A DNA stretch of 36,585 bases from positions 1 to 36,585 of the IMG/VR virus record IMGVR_UViG_3300035665_000131; one strand, given 5' to 3'. The notes below the pieces were generated by a model. That model ran no database searches. It was given only the letters and a program-made list of their open reading frames with translations, and had not been told where the DNA came from. How positions within the stretch are numbered: the first letter of the stretch is position 1; the number at the start of each line of letters is the position of its first letter. Source of the stretch: a virus. Below are positions 36,548 through 36,585 of the stretch, piece after piece. A program made the translations under genes and the position numbers.

Positions 36548-36585
36548 AGGGGGGTGCCAAAATTATACGGTCACCAGGCGGCCAC

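Noticed and set aside
1-36585. Integrase, repressor or attachment site
   Set aside because: No tyrosine or serine recombinase motif and no CI-like gene was visible on either strand, so there is no support for lysogeny by integration.

Overview
The window looks like an essentially complete genome (36.6 kb) of a tailed, long-tailed (siphovirus-type, HK97-fold) bacteriophage of a Bacteroidota host. Evidence for the host group: a FISUMP-family protein (31251..31796), a C5 methyltransferase and companion protein of the type I associate with Bacteroidetes phages and mobile elements, promoter-like sites of the Bacteroidetes form TTG-N19-TAnnTTTG, few Shine-Dalgarno sites but A-rich leaders before starts, and a roughly 50 percent GC compact genome. 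Both window ends fall in non-coding, repeat-rich DNA, so I think the two ends join as one intergenic region in a circular or circularly permuted molecule. No integrase, repressor or partition gene is visible, so nothing here supports a temperate integrating lifestyle.

Layout, plus strand (423..21038), the late genes in canonical order: HNH and VRR-NUC nucleases, a tail-terminator-like gene, small and large terminase, portal, a small unknown, a protease-major capsid fusion, head-tail connector, head closure protein, HK97-gp10-like neck protein, tail tube, tail assembly chaperones joined by a programmed -1 frameshift, tape measure, a 915-residue tail-tip protein, tail fibre, glycine-rich tip adhesin, and a lysis group (amidase endolysin with several small membrane proteins). 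Minus strand (21016..35983), the early/middle genes: metallophosphoesterase, SF3 helicase of the D5/P4 type, an SSB-like tailed protein, two tRNAs and several tRNA-like structures, a C5 methyltransferase with a second gene completely overprinted in another frame, a DnaA domain IV-like protein, MazG-like pyrophosphohydrolase, DUF3310, and then a long chain of very small, overlapping accessory genes, many with no recognisable function and several encoding 25-31 residue membrane peptides.

The two transcription units converge and overlap tail to tail at about 21.03 kb and diverge from the joined intergenic region. That region carries two different repeat families: ten copies of GGGTGAC (seven direct, three inverted) in the first 405 bases, next to the nuclease/terminase genes, and at the right end an AT-rich array with 44-46 base periodicity that contains three TTATACACC sites, one mismatch from the DnaA box. 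With the phage-encoded DnaA domain IV-like protein and SF3 helicase this makes a coherent replication-origin proposal.

Most noteworthy: the fully overprinted gene inside the methyltransferase; the origin/DnaA-like pair; three tRNA-like structures with perfect T-arms but abnormal central parts; the GGGTGAC array; a strand-specific CAAGAA word strongly enriched in the 31.8-35.3 kb accessory block in all reading frames; and the slippery A AAA AAG plus stem-loop in the tail chaperone gene. All assignments come from reading sequence and motifs by eye; no database search was run.
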